NCBI RefSeq assembly: GCF_037126435.1
Contig: NZ_CP147020.1
Location: 705,001-769,000 of the forward strand
Direction of reading: 5' to 3'
Length of the DNA: 64,000 nt
Origin: Bernardetia sp. ABR2-2B
GTDB lineage: Bacteria > Bacteroidota > Bacteroidia > Cytophagales > Bernardetiaceae
Shown: positions 50,638-59,217 of the stretch, in pieces
Layout: each line of letters begins with the position of its first letter
Position numbering within the stretch: the stretch's first letter is position 1
Made by a program: the position numbers and the translations under genes
Notes under the pieces: model-generated
What the model was told of the DNA's origin: nothing
What the model saw: only the letters and a program-made list of their open reading frames with translations
Databases searched by the model: none

Positions 50638-51348
50638 ATGATTCATTCTCACAGACTTACAAGCAGAAACAAAAAACACAAAAGTTTTTTAGAAGAAGAG
50701 CGAAACGACCCCATTACTGGAGATAAAATTATCGAAGGAAATGAAATCGTAATTTGTGAGGCGTGTAAGTCTGCTTTTTTGCTGGATTCTTGGAATTATA
50801 TGGCTCATAGTCATTGTAATCAACCTTTTACTTTAAAAGAGATTCCTATAAAACAGCGTATTGTTAGGGAAATTGAAGTAAAGAAAGAAGAAGAATATAA
50901 ATTTAAAATTGCTGCAAATTCTAATATAATACTCGTAATAATAGTATCTGTTTTAATCCAATTTCTATCTATAAAACCAATAGTATTTCTTCTCATTAAT
51001 AAGATGATAACGATGTTTTGGATTTTTCTGTCTTTTATAACACTTACTCCCATAATTTATCATTATTTTCAATCTAATAAAAGATTAAAAATTAGTAGTT
51101 TTGAATTAGTTATATCATCATTTTTGAACAAAAAGTTCTTTTTTTTATCAAAAATAGAAGAGCTAGAATTTTTTTATTCTTCAAATGATAAAAAAAATGT
51201 TTCAACAATAATGTTTCTGATGAATGGGAAAATAAAGAGATTTAGAATAAAAAAGGAAAGAAATACTATTTCAGAAATAAAACAACTTCAAGAATACTTT
51301 GAAGAGAATAATCTGAGCAACAAAATTTCTGTTTTTTTGGAAGAATAA
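50638..51348 (+). CDS. Zinc-domain membrane protein, dispersed paralogue 4
   Basis: The 236-residue protein repeats the zinc module of the 35.5-37.3 kb cluster: NDPITGDK, then C40xxC43, KSAFLLDSW, and H59-C60, with the same C-x2-C-x15-H-C spacing. The rest differs: two membrane helices (about 95-113 and 117-142) are followed by a cytoplasmic domain of strands and a helix (about 150-236), reminiscent of membrane-attached PH-like domains. It starts nine bases after hutH and is probably co-transcribed with it. The shared module on different membrane bodies suggests a sensor or adaptor role; function unknown. Confidence 0.75.
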   Translation: MIHSHRLTSRNKKHKSFLEEERNDPITGDKIIEGNEIVICEACKSAFLLDSWNYMAHSHCNQPFTLKEIPIKQRIVREIEVKKEEEYKFKIAANSNIILVIIVSVLIQFLSIKPIVFLLINKMITMFWIFLSFITLTPIIYHYFQSNKRLKISSFELVISSFLNKKFFFLSKIEELEFFYSSNDKKNVSTIMFLMNGKIKRFRIKKERNTISEIKQLQEYFEENNLSNKISVFLEE

Positions 51349-51474
51349 TAAATTATTAATACAGTTTTTTAAGAATACTCATATTTACATAAAACCATTT
51401 TTCATAGTTGATTCCAAAACAAAATTCTTCAACTTCTCTTTATATCTAAGGCTTACAAACAAATATAACTACTT

Positions 51475-52923
51475 ATGAAAGACTACAACTTCACTCGTCC
51501 GATAGATACAGATGAATTTTCTGATGCAACGTCCCTTTTAAAAAACTTCAAAGAAGGAAAAACAACTTCTCTTGATGTAGTAGAAAAATCATTGAGAAGT
51601 ATTGCTGATAACCACGAAAGACTAAATGCAATGACACAGCTTTTTGCAAAAGAAGCCTTAGAAGAAGCAAAAAAAAGTACAGAGAAGAAACAGACTAAAA
51701 AAATAGGAAAATTAGAAGGCATTCCTATTTCACTTAAAGAATCAATAGGGGTAGAAGGAGAAGAAGTAACAGGAGGTTCGATACGAATGCCAGTTCAAAT
51801 AGCAAAAGCAGATGCTTTAGTTGTTCAACGATTAAAAAAAGAAGGCGCAATTATTATTGCTCGTACCAATACGCCAGAGTTTAGTTTTGGACACGAAACA
51901 AGAAGTCCACGTTTTGGAGTAACTAACCATCCCTACTTAGAAGACTATATCCCTGGTGGTTCGTCGGGTGGAGAAAGTGCTTTGATTGCTTCTGGTGGTT
52001 CGGTTATCGGAATCGGAACAGATGTAGGTGGTTCTATTCGTTATCCTGCTCATTGTTGTGGTTTGGTGGGTTTTAAGCCTTCTGGAACAGCAGTAAGTAA
52101 GAAAGGAGTTTTTCCTTTTGTAGAAAGAGAAGATTGGTATTTGAATGACTGGTTGGCAGTAGGTCCTATAACGCACACAGTCAGAGATGCAAAGCTAGTC
52201 TATGAAGTAATTGCTGACAAAGCCTTAGATGATAATTTAGTTAGTAACAACTTGGACAATGCAGAACTTCTTATAAGTACAGATTTTGATTCTGAAATAA
52301 GAAATGAAACGATAAAAGAGGTTTTGATTCACGCCAAACAAAGCCTTTTGAATGAAGGAATGACACCTAGAAACTTAGAAATAAACAACATTGGCAAAAT
52401 CCATTGGAATTTTGGGAAGATGATGATTAAGGCAATGAAATTAGGTTTGAAAAATTGGTTAAGAAACGATAAAGATGTCGGTATTTCGGTTTTTGTAGAG
52501 TCTTTGAGAAGGGTAATAGGAGAAAAGACAGTTTCAAAAGAAATTTATTCTGTACTTTTGGCTTCTAAGTTTTTAGAGCCATCGGATAAAGACCTAGAAA
52601 AACTAATTCAATTTTATAAACAAGAAAAAGAAGAATTGCATAAAAAAATAGGACGAAAAGGAGTTTTATTACTTCCAACTTCTGGAGATATTGCCTTAAA
52701 ACATAATCAGACTATCCAAATAGATATGTCGCCTCTCGTTCCTAATATTTTTTCTCCTATGATTTTTACTAATGTTATGAATTTGCCTTCTATTACAATT
52801 CCTGCTTGGAAGCATAGAGATAGAAAGACGGGTTTGCCTACTTCTGTGATGCTGTGTTGTCTTCCAAATAGTGAAAGTCTGCTTTTTGAAGCTGCATCAA
52901 AATTAGAAAAAGTCTTGAATTAG
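51475..52923 (+). CDS. Amidase-signature family hydrolase
   Basis: The 482-residue enzyme carries the Ser-cisSer-Lys triad of the amidase signature family: Lys88 (PISLKES), Ser163/Ser164 (GGSSGGE) and the nucleophile Ser187 (DVGGSIR). The sequence around CCGLVGFKPS is also typical. The C-terminal half is less conserved and recalls fatty-acid-amide-hydrolase-like members rather than GatA: gatB and gatC are absent nearby and the length is close to FAAH-like bacterial enzymes. The substrate is unknown. Confidence 0.88.
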   Translation: MKDYNFTRPIDTDEFSDATSLLKNFKEGKTTSLDVVEKSLRSIADNHERLNAMTQLFAKEALEEAKKSTEKKQTKKIGKLEGIPISLKESIGVEGEEVTGGSIRMPVQIAKADALVVQRLKKEGAIIIARTNTPEFSFGHETRSPRFGVTNHPYLEDYIPGGSSGGESALIASGGSVIGIGTDVGGSIRYPAHCCGLVGFKPSGTAVSKKGVFPFVEREDWYLNDWLAVGPITHTVRDAKLVYEVIADKALDDNLVSNNLDNAELLISTDFDSEIRNETIKEVLIHAKQSLLNEGMTPRNLEINNIGKIHWNFGKMMIKAMKLGLKNWLRNDKDVGISVFVESLRRVIGEKTVSKEIYSVLLASKFLEPSDKDLEKLIQFYKQEKEELHKKIGRKGVLLLPTSGDIALKHNQTIQIDMSPLVPNIFSPMIFTNVMNLPSITIPAWKHRDRKTGLPTSVMLCCLPNSESLLFEAASKLEKVLN

Positions 52924-52968
52924 ATTTTAATTTTTGTTATACTTAATATAATTAATACAGCCTATTTA

Positions 52969-53271
52969 ATGGTACAATTTTTCAGATACATAGCAAACTC
53001 TAAAATTTTGGTTGTCTTGCTTCCTACAATTATTTTTGTGGGCTTGTTTGTCTTTTTGAAATTTTTCTTTGTTCTTTTTTCTGACCGTCATCAGCTAAAA
53101 GTTTCTACACCTTCTGAAAAGTTTGTTTCTACAATTCGTGGTATCGGAAAGAAAGATTCTTCTAAAATTAAAAAAGATTCAATAATAAGTGACAACTATT
53201 ATGACCAAAAAGAAACATATAATATCAAAGCTACAAAGAAAGATACAACGCTTAGAAAACCAAATAAATAA
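52969..53271 (+). CDS. Small single-pass membrane protein
   Basis: The 100-residue product has one strong transmembrane helix at about 12-36 followed by a basic, Lys/Ser-rich tail of about 60 residues. No domain is recognised. The ATG at 52969 follows the amidase stop by 45 bases. The tail composition (KKDSSKIKKDS) resembles disordered linkers. Probably an envelope accessory protein, but this is not supported beyond topology. Confidence 0.55.
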   Translation: MVQFFRYIANSKILVVLLPTIIFVGLFVFLKFFFVLFSDRHQLKVSTPSEKFVSTIRGIGKKDSSKIKKDSIISDNYYDQKETYNIKATKKDTTLRKPNK

Positions 53272-53303
53272 TCTAATTTTATAAAGTAAAATTTAGTAAA
53301 TTA

Positions 53304-53774
53304 TTGAAAAAGCAAAACGAAGAAACTCAAATCAGAGCTTATCAAAAATCTGACAAACAAGAGCTTATAGAATTAATCAAGCTGAATATCCCTACTTATT
53401 TTGAAGAATCTGAAGAAAAAGATTTTATAGAATATCTTGAGAAATACAAAGAGGATTATTTTGTAGTAGAGAGCAAAACTACCAAGAAAATTATTGGTTG
53501 TGGTGGAGTTAATTATTTTCTTGATGAACCTACTGCTTTAGCTCGTATGTCGTGGGATATTATTCACCCCAACTTTCAAGGGCAAGGAATTGGCAAGTGT
53601 CTTCTTTTACATCGAATCAATCATATCAAAAAACAAAATATCAAACTGATTGTGGTCAGGACAAGTCAATTAGCCTATAAATTTTATCAAAAGGCAGGTT
53701 TTGAATTAGAAAAAGTAGAAAAAGATTTTTGGGCAAAAGGTTTTGATTTATATCAAATGAAAATGAGTCTATAA
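53304..53774 (+). CDS. GNAT family N-acetyltransferase
   Basis: The 156-residue protein has the GNAT fold. Motif A is HPNFQGQGIGKCLL (about 93-106), with the Q-x-x-G-x-G pyrophosphate loop for acetyl-CoA. A beta-strand and KFYQKAGFEL (about 130-139) mark motif B. The start is a TTG at 53304; no ATG occurs before the first conserved strand (IRAYQKSD), so TTG is the only good choice. The acceptor is unknown. Its stop abuts the stop of the convergent TPR gene (53774/53775), with no room for a terminator. Confidence 0.87.
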   Translation: MKKQNEETQIRAYQKSDKQELIELIKLNIPTYFEESEEKDFIEYLEKYKEDYFVVESKTTKKIIGCGGVNYFLDEPTALARMSWDIIHPNFQGQGIGKCLLLHRINHIKKQNIKLIVVRTSQLAYKFYQKAGFELEKVEKDFWAKGFDLYQMKMSL

Positions 53775-54596
53775 TTATCTACACACTTTATTTATCAATG
53801 GCTCGGCTTCTGGACACCCTCCACTTATCGCTGCCCTAAGATGCAAACAAATATCTCTATTTGCTCTATTTTGATTCATTTCTAAAGCAATTTGAGCCAA
53901 ACGATAATGTCCCTTTCCAAACTTTTCATCTAAGCGAACACATTTTTCCAAATCTATGATAGCAGCTTTAAGCTCGTGAAGTAAATAATGTGCCTCTGCA
54001 CGATTGAAATATGCCATCTTTTCAGAAGAGTTAAGCATAACAGCCTTATCCAAATCTTCTATTGATTTATCTCCTTTATTCAGAACTAAAAAAAGTTCTC
54101 CTCTTTCCAAATACATATTTGCAACATGTTCATTCAATGAGATAGCTTTGTTATAATCTTCTATGGCAGCTTCATATTTTTTGAGTATTTTTTCAGTCTT
54201 TGCACGATTATAAAAATATCGATAATCTTTTTTATGCAACTTTATAGCCTTATCCAAATCTTTCTTTGCTTTCTCAAATCTATCAAGCTCCAAATAAGCA
54301 GCACCACGCAAATTGTAGGCTTCATGACTACTAGAGTTTTTCTTGATAGCTGTATTTAGAATAGGAATTGCTTCTTCAAATTTACCCTCTAACATCAACT
54401 GACGTGCATTTTCTGTATATTTTTTAACGGATGGTTTGCAAGAAGATGCCATAAACAAAAACCCACTCAAAATAAGAAGGAAATGAATTCCTCTAGTAAA
54501 AGAATAGATTATTTTACTGTCTGTTGTTGATATATTTTTTGATTGACTACTTGAACAATACTTTGACCGATATTTTGACCGATATTTTGATTTCAT
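53775..54596 (-). CDS. TPR-repeat lipoprotein
   Basis: The 273-residue protein has an unusually long N-terminal segment before a lipobox (FMASSC, Cys53). The first 13 residues (SKYRSKYRSKYC) come from a tandem 12-bp repeat. No alternative ATG lies between, other than one inside the signal core. The mature part consists of about six tetratricopeptide repeats (about 58-255), recognisable by YNLRGAAYLEL, FYNRAKTEKIL and YFNRAEAHYLL. TPR lipoproteins serve as assembly scaffolds in the periplasm or at the outer membrane. Partner unknown. Confidence 0.83.
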   Translation of the reverse strand: MKSKYRSKYRSKYCSSSQSKNISTTDSKIIYSFTRGIHFLLILSGFLFMASSCKPSVKKYTENARQLMLEGKFEEAIPILNTAIKKNSSSHEAYNLRGAAYLELDRFEKAKKDLDKAIKLHKKDYRYFYNRAKTEKILKKYEAAIEDYNKAISLNEHVANMYLERGELFLVLNKGDKSIEDLDKAVMLNSSEKMAYFNRAEAHYLLHELKAAIIDLEKCVRLDEKFGKGHYRLAQIALEMNQNRANRDICLHLRAAISGGCPEAEPLINKVCR

Positions 54597-54702
54597 TAGG
54601 GTAAATAAATAATTAAAGTAATTTTAAGATAGGATTATATTTATTTTTACTCTAAAGAGTGCAAAAAAGTTGCCTTTTTGAATTTTAAAAAGAAATTAAA
54701 CA

Positions 54703-54738
54703 AAAAATTCTGCTCTCTAAACAAGAAAGCAGAATTTT
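54703..54738 (-). terminator. ychF terminator
   Basis: The arms AAAATTCTGCT and AGCAGAATTTT pair around a loop. It follows the ychF stop by about 30 bases on the minus strand. Confidence 0.8.
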
Positions 54739-54766
54739 GAAAGATAGATTTTATAAACCTAATTTA

Positions 54767-55864
54767 TTAAACATTAAACCTAAAGTGCATTACATCACCA
54801 TCTTCCACAACATATTCTTTTCCTTCAACAGCTAATTTTCCTGCTTCTTTGAGTGCTACTTCTGTTCTATATTTTACATAATTATCTAACTTGATAACTT
54901 CTGCACGAATAAAGCCACGCTCAAAATCAGTATGAATAACACTTGCAGCCTTTGGAGCTTTCCAGCCTCTTTCGATAGTCCAAGCTCTTACTTCTTTTAC
55001 ACCAGCTGTGAAATAAGTAATCAAATTTAGGATAGAATATGCGCTACGAATAAGTTTATTAAGTCCAGACTCTTTAAGTTCATATTCTTCTAAAAACATG
55101 TCTTTTTCTTCTTGGTCTTCAAGTTCTGCAATCTGTGATTCTATGGAAGCACACACCATAACTACCTCTGCATTTTCGTCTTTTACAGATTCTTTAAGCT
55201 GTTCTACAAGAGCATTTCCTGTATGAATAGATTTTTCATCTACATTAGCTACATAAATTACAGGTTTTTGAGTAAGTAAGAAGGCTTCATCTACAATTAC
55301 TCTTTCGCTATCTTCCAAAACTAGAGAACGAAGATTTTTTCCTTGTTCTAAATGCAATCTTACTTTTTCGAAGGCTTCAAACTCTTTCTTTGCTGTTTTA
55401 TCTCCCGTACGAGCAGCCTTTCCGATACGAACAAGACGTTTTTCTACCGTTTCTAAATCTTTCAGTTGTAGCTCAATATCAATTGTTTCTTTGTCAGAAA
55501 CTGGATTTACTTTTCCATCTACATGAATAACATTATCATCTTCAAAACAACGAACTACGTGAGCAATGGCATCTACTTCTCTAATATTAGCCAAAAACTG
55601 ATTACCTAATCCTTCGCCCTTACTTGCTCCACGTACAAGACCTGCAATATCAACAAACTCAATGATTGCTGGAACTGTTCTTTCTGGGTTTACTAAATCT
55701 TCTAAAGATGCAATACGCTCATCAGGAACAGTTACGATACCTACATTTGGCTCAATCGTACAAAATGGATAATTAGCAGATTCTGCCTTTGCGCTAGATA
55801 AAGCATTAAAAAGAGTAGATTTACCAACATTTGGCAAACCGACGATTCCACAACGTAATCCCAT
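54767..55864 (-). CDS. ychF: Redox-regulated ATPase YchF
   Basis: The 365-residue protein is the universal Obg-family ATPase YchF (OLA1). The P-loop is GLPNVGKST at 7-15. Switch regions and DIAGLVRGASKGEGLGNQFL are intact, the G4 site carries VANVDEKS rather than the GTP-specifying NKxD, a helical insert follows, and the TGS domain lies at about 275-365 (TAGVKEVRAWTI, VEDGDVMHFRFNV). It binds ribosomes and ATP. It stands alone with its own promoter. Confidence 0.97.
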   Translation of the reverse strand: MGLRCGIVGLPNVGKSTLFNALSSAKAESANYPFCTIEPNVGIVTVPDERIASLEDLVNPERTVPAIIEFVDIAGLVRGASKGEGLGNQFLANIREVDAIAHVVRCFEDDNVIHVDGKVNPVSDKETIDIELQLKDLETVEKRLVRIGKAARTGDKTAKKEFEAFEKVRLHLEQGKNLRSLVLEDSERVIVDEAFLLTQKPVIYVANVDEKSIHTGNALVEQLKESVKDENAEVVMVCASIESQIAELEDQEEKDMFLEEYELKESGLNKLIRSAYSILNLITYFTAGVKEVRAWTIERGWKAPKAASVIHTDFERGFIRAEVIKLDNYVKYRTEVALKEAGKLAVEGKEYVVEDGDVMHFRFNV

Positions 55865-55920
55865 AATCTATTTTTCTTGTTTATATAAATAAATATCTAT
55901 TTTTTTAGAATTTGAAAGCG

Positions 55921-55928
55921 CAAAGGTA
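55921..55928 (-). promoter_or_regulatory. ychF promoter, -7 box
   Basis: The minus strand reads TACCTTTG, with a weak TTTC-type -33 about 19 bases upstream. The leader is about 50 bases. Confidence 0.6.
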
Positions 55929-55977
55929 CAAAAGTTTGGAGTGTTACGAAAGTTTTTAGAATCTGTTTGGCACTTCG

Positions 55978-56010
55978 AAACCCTAAGGCTCTTGAAGACC
56001 CTTAGGGTTT
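55978..56010 (-). terminator. panB terminator
   Basis: A perfect 11-bp stem AAACCCTAAGG/CCTTAGGGTTT (55978-55988 with 56000-56010) lies between the panB stop and the ychF promoter. The following sequence has only a short T-run. Confidence 0.7.
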
Positions 56011-56047
56011 AACCACCAACTCTTTTCAAAATCTAGAGCAGTATAAC

Positions 56048-56869
56048 CTAATAGCTTTCATCTTTAGAAGGAAAACTCTCATTCTTAACATCTTTAATAT
56101 ATTCCTCAACTGCCTTTTGCATAACTTCATTCAAATCAGCATAACGACGTAAAAAACGAGGGTTAAATTCTTTTGTAATTCCTAATAAATCATGAGAAAC
56201 CAAGACTTGTCCGTCCACACTACCACCAGCACCAATTCCGATAATTGGAATATCAACTGATTTGGCTACTTTTTCAGCAAGTTTAGAAGGTATTTTTTCT
56301 AAAACAATAGCAAAACAACCACATTCTTGTAAGATTTTGGCATCTTCAATTAGCTTTGCAGCTTCTGTTTCTTCTTTTGCACGAACGGTATAAGTTCCAA
56401 ATTTATAAATCGATTGAGGTGTAAGCCCTAAATGTCCCATCACAGGAACACCTGCCGAAAGAACACGCATAATAGATTCCTTGATTTCTTCGCCACCTTC
56501 CATTTTGACAGCATGTGCGCCCGATTCTTTCATAATTCGAATGGCAGAATCAAGAGCTTGACGAGAATTTCCTTGATATGAACCAAAAGGAATATCTACC
56601 ACTACAAGCGCACGACTAACACCACGAACCACACTAGAAGCATGATAAATCATTTGGTCAAGTGTGATTGGGAGAGTTGTTTCGTGTCCTGCCATAACAT
56701 TTGAAGCAGAATCACCTACTAAAAGAACATCAATATTAGCAGCATCAAGAATTTGAGCCATCGAAAAATCGTATGCCGTAAGCATAGAGATTTTTTCATT
56801 TTTATTTTTCATTTCCTGCAACGAGTGCGTAGTGATACGTTTGGCAGAGGAAGAGTTAGCAACAGACAT
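56048..56869 (-). CDS. panB: Ketopantoate hydroxymethyltransferase
   Basis: The 273-residue TIM-barrel enzyme transfers a hydroxymethyl group from methylene-THF to alpha-ketoisovalerate in pantothenate synthesis. Landmarks are [13 protein letters not shown], the Mg-binding [36 protein letters not shown], and the GHLGLTPQ and PIIGIGAGG motifs. An Asn-rich N-terminal extension of about 12 residues precedes the [10 protein letters not shown] start of the fold. No panC or panD is adjacent. A GTTAGAA heptamer array lies ten bases upstream. Confidence 0.97.
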   Translation of the reverse strand: MSVANSSSAKRITTHSLQEMKNKNEKISMLTAYDFSMAQILDAANIDVLLVGDSASNVMAGHETTLPITLDQMIYHASSVVRGVSRALVVVDIPFGSYQGNSRQALDSAIRIMKESGAHAVKMEGGEEIKESIMRVLSAGVPVMGHLGLTPQSIYKFGTYTVRAKEETEAAKLIEDAKILQECGCFAIVLEKIPSKLAEKVAKSVDIPIIGIGAGGSVDGQVLVSHDLLGITKEFNPRFLRRYADLNEVMQKAVEEYIKDVKNESFPSKDESY

Positions 56870-56878
56870 GTGAATAAA

Positions 56879-56913
56879 GTTAGAAGTATGAAGTTAGATT
56901 TTAGAAGTAATAC
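56879..56913. repeat. GTTAGAA heptamer array before panB
   Basis: Five 7-bp units (GTTAGAA, GTATGAA, GTTAGAT, TTTAGAA, GTAATAC) lie immediately upstream of the minus-strand start. The spacing behaviour is as in the AATTACG arrays but the sequence is different. Confidence 0.6.
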
Positions 56914-57028
56914 AAATACAATTAAGAATTTTGTAGGAGAAAAGACACGTCTTTTCCTAAACTACTGTCAATTATAAAAATGCAATTAATTTACAATTTA
57001 TAACTAATAATTTATCATTAAAAATTAA

Positions 57029-58066
57029 TTATTCATTCTCATCAAAATGATTCCAGCCTTGTGCTTTTATATCCATCAATTGTTCTGAATTCATAGCTAC
57101 TTTTACACCTTTTTCGGCTTCGTGAATATAACCAATCAAATGAACATCTACTATTTTTTCTATTTTTTCTAAATCTTCTTGTTTGATAGTAAATAAGAGT
57201 TCATAATCTTCGCCACCATTCAAGGCACAAGTTAGAGGACTAAGCTTTAATTCTTCGGCTGCTGTTACGGCTGTTTGCTCGTCAATAGGAATATTTTTTT
57301 CATAAATCATTGCACCTACTTTAGACTGGTGACAAATATGATGAATTTCAGAAGCCAATCCATCCGAAATATCCATCATCGAAGTAGGTAAAATGCCCTT
57401 TTCTTCTAGCTCATAAATAATGTCCATACGAGCTTTTGGCTTCAATTGTCTTTCTACTACGTGTTCTACATTATCTAATTTTGGCTGTGCTTCTGGCGCA
57501 TCTATAAACACTCGTTTCTCTCTTTCCAAAATTTGCAAACCTACAAAGGCAGCTCCCAAATCGCCTGTAACGCACAAAACATCTCCTTTTTGAGCTGTGT
57601 TTCTATAAATAATTTTTTCTGGTTTGGCTTGTCCTAGTGCAGTAATAGAAATTACTAATCCTTTTGGAGAACTTGTTGTATCGCCTCCAACCAAATCAAT
57701 TCCGTAATCCTGACAAGCAAACTTTACTCCTTCATAAAACTCATCTACTGCCTCCACAGAAAAACGATTGCTAAGTGCAAGGCTGACCGTAATTTGATGA
57801 GGAATCCCGTTCATGGCAGCAATATCAGATATATTTACCGAAACAGCTTTGTAACCTAAGTGCTTTAAAGGAGTATAAGATAAATCAAAATGAATACCTT
57901 CAACAAGCATATCAGTAGAAACTAAAAGTTGTTTGTCTTTTTCTATTTCTATGACAGCAGCATCATCTGCAATTCCTTTTTTAGAAGTGTTTTTTTGTAG
58001 TGGAAAGTTAGACGCTATACGTTCGATAAGTCCAAATTCGCCAAGTGTATTTATTTCTGTACGCAA
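57029..58066 (-). CDS. thiL: Thiamine-monophosphate kinase
   Basis: The 345-residue enzyme phosphorylates thiamine monophosphate to the active cofactor TPP. GIADDAAVIE (about 31-40), the metal-binding STDMLVEGIHFD (about 50-61), NISDIAAMNG, LVGGDTTSS and the MDISDGLASE loop are all present. The structure is of the PurM/AIR-synthetase type. No other thi genes are adjacent. A possible -7 box TATTTTTG (58114-58107, minus strand) is present upstream without a good -33 partner. Confidence 0.95.
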   Translation of the reverse strand: MRTEINTLGEFGLIERIASNFPLQKNTSKKGIADDAAVIEIEKDKQLLVSTDMLVEGIHFDLSYTPLKHLGYKAVSVNISDIAAMNGIPHQITVSLALSNRFSVEAVDEFYEGVKFACQDYGIDLVGGDTTSSPKGLVISITALGQAKPEKIIYRNTAQKGDVLCVTGDLGAAFVGLQILEREKRVFIDAPEAQPKLDNVEHVVERQLKPKARMDIIYELEEKGILPTSMMDISDGLASEIHHICHQSKVGAMIYEKNIPIDEQTAVTAAEELKLSPLTCALNGGEDYELLFTIKQEDLEKIEKIVDVHLIGYIHEAEKGVKVAMNSEQLMDIKAQGWNHFDENE

Positions 58067-58260
58067 TTTTATAGTTTGTTTTGATGTTCTAGTCAGAGTT
58101 AGATTGCAAAAATAAGGAATAATGAGATGAAAATATAGTAGAAGTGCAAAGTAGATTGAATAATAATTTGATATGGCAGTAACTATAAGTCAAAAAATTC
58201 ATTTTAATTTAGATAAGTAATTGAGTAAAATCACTTGTAAGTTATTATTGAGTGTTTATC

Positions 58261-58360
58261 TAGAATAAAACCCATAACTTTAGTTATGGGACAACACTAG
58301 GGATACTTTCTATCGTTTTGCGACTCTTTTCCCACGATTAAAATCGTGGGTTTTGTTATA
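58261..58360. repeat. REPIN-like hairpin pair, second type
   Basis: Two perfect palindromes, CCCATAACTTTAGTTATGGG (58271-58290) and CCCACGATTAAAATCGTGGG (58331-58350), are separated by 40 bases. AAAACCC at the left edge and GGGTTTT at the right edge form an inverted pair. The organisation matches the elements at 13431 and 28125 but the sequence does not. It lies in the 421-base gap 58067-58487, which otherwise holds the rplY promoter. Confidence 0.75.
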
Positions 58361-58396
58361 TAATTACTTATATTCTAAAATTAAGTCTTAATAAAA

Positions 58397-58427
58397 TTGC
58401 TTATCTGATAAAAAAAGCGCAATTTTG
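58397..58427 (+). promoter_or_regulatory. rplY promoter
   Basis: TTG (58397-58399), a 20-base spacer and CAATTTTG (58420-58427), one mismatch to TAnnTTTG. The leader is about 55 bases. Confidence 0.55.
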
Positions 58428-58487
58428 CATCTTTATTTTTATTAGACGGTCGGCAATCGTCTTTAGGCATTTTAATTTATACAAAAA

Positions 58488-59105
58488 ATGAAATCTTTAG
58501 AAATCATCGGTTATTACCGAAAAGAAAATCAAATGGGAGCAAAAGCTGCTCATTTATTACGTTTAGAAGGATATGTTCCTTGTGTTTTGTACGGAACAGG
58601 AGAAGATAACAAACACTTTTATGTGCCAAATATCTTATTTCGTGATTTGATTTATACATCAAAAGTACATACAGTTGTATTGAATATCGAAGGTGATATT
58701 TTTAATGCTATTGTTCAAGATTATCAAACACATCCAGTAAGTGATGTAATGATGCATGTTGATTTTCTTTCTATGAAAGAAGATAAAGCTGTAAAAATCG
58801 ACGTTCCTGTAAAACTTATTGGTCGTTCTTTGGGTGAGCAAAAAGGTGGTCGTATGGTTTTGAAAATGCGTAAACTTAAAGTGAAAGCATTACCAGCTAA
58901 TCTTCCTGATAATATCGAAGTAAATGTTGAAAAACTAGACTTAGGAAAATCTATCAAACTTTCTGAAATTGGAGAACGTGAATACGAAATCATGAACAAT
59001 CCTTTAGTTTCTATTGCTACTGTTACTATCCCTCGTACGCTTCGTACAGGTGGTGGCGCAGAAGGTACAGAAGAAGAAGGCGCAGAAGAAGAGGCAGAAG
59101 CATAA
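58488..59105 (+). CDS. rplY: 50S ribosomal protein bL25/Ctc
   Basis: The 205-residue protein is the two-domain (TL5/CTC) form of bL25, which binds 5S rRNA. The N-terminal L25 domain (about 3-92) has AAHLLRLEGYVPCVLYG and VQDYQTHPVSDVMMHVDFL. The C-terminal beta domain (about 95-185) has KLIGRSLGEQKGG and ALPANLPDNIEVNVEKLDLG. A glycine/glutamate-rich acidic tail (about 187-205) is usual for this group. The gene is monocistronic with its own promoter and a strong terminator. No pth gene follows, unlike in many bacteria. Confidence 0.96.
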   Translation: MKSLEIIGYYRKENQMGAKAAHLLRLEGYVPCVLYGTGEDNKHFYVPNILFRDLIYTSKVHTVVLNIEGDIFNAIVQDYQTHPVSDVMMHVDFLSMKEDKAVKIDVPVKLIGRSLGEQKGGRMVLKMRKLKVKALPANLPDNIEVNVEKLDLGKSIKLSEIGEREYEIMNNPLVSIATVTIPRTLRTGGGAEGTEEEGAEEEAEA

Positions 59106-59146
59106 TAATTTCATTTGCTTAGTTGCAAAAGAAATTTATTCATATA

Positions 59147-59187
59147 AAAATCCATTAGAAATTTATTTTTCTAATGGATTTTTTTTA
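59147..59187 (+). terminator. rplY terminator
   Basis: A 15-bp perfect stem AAAATCCATTAGAAA/TTTCTAATGGATTTT (59147-59161 with 59168-59182) is followed by a T-run. It may also serve the convergent arginase gene. Confidence 0.9.
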
Positions 59188-59217
59188 TTCCCTTATGAAT
59201 TTTGCATCATCATTTAT

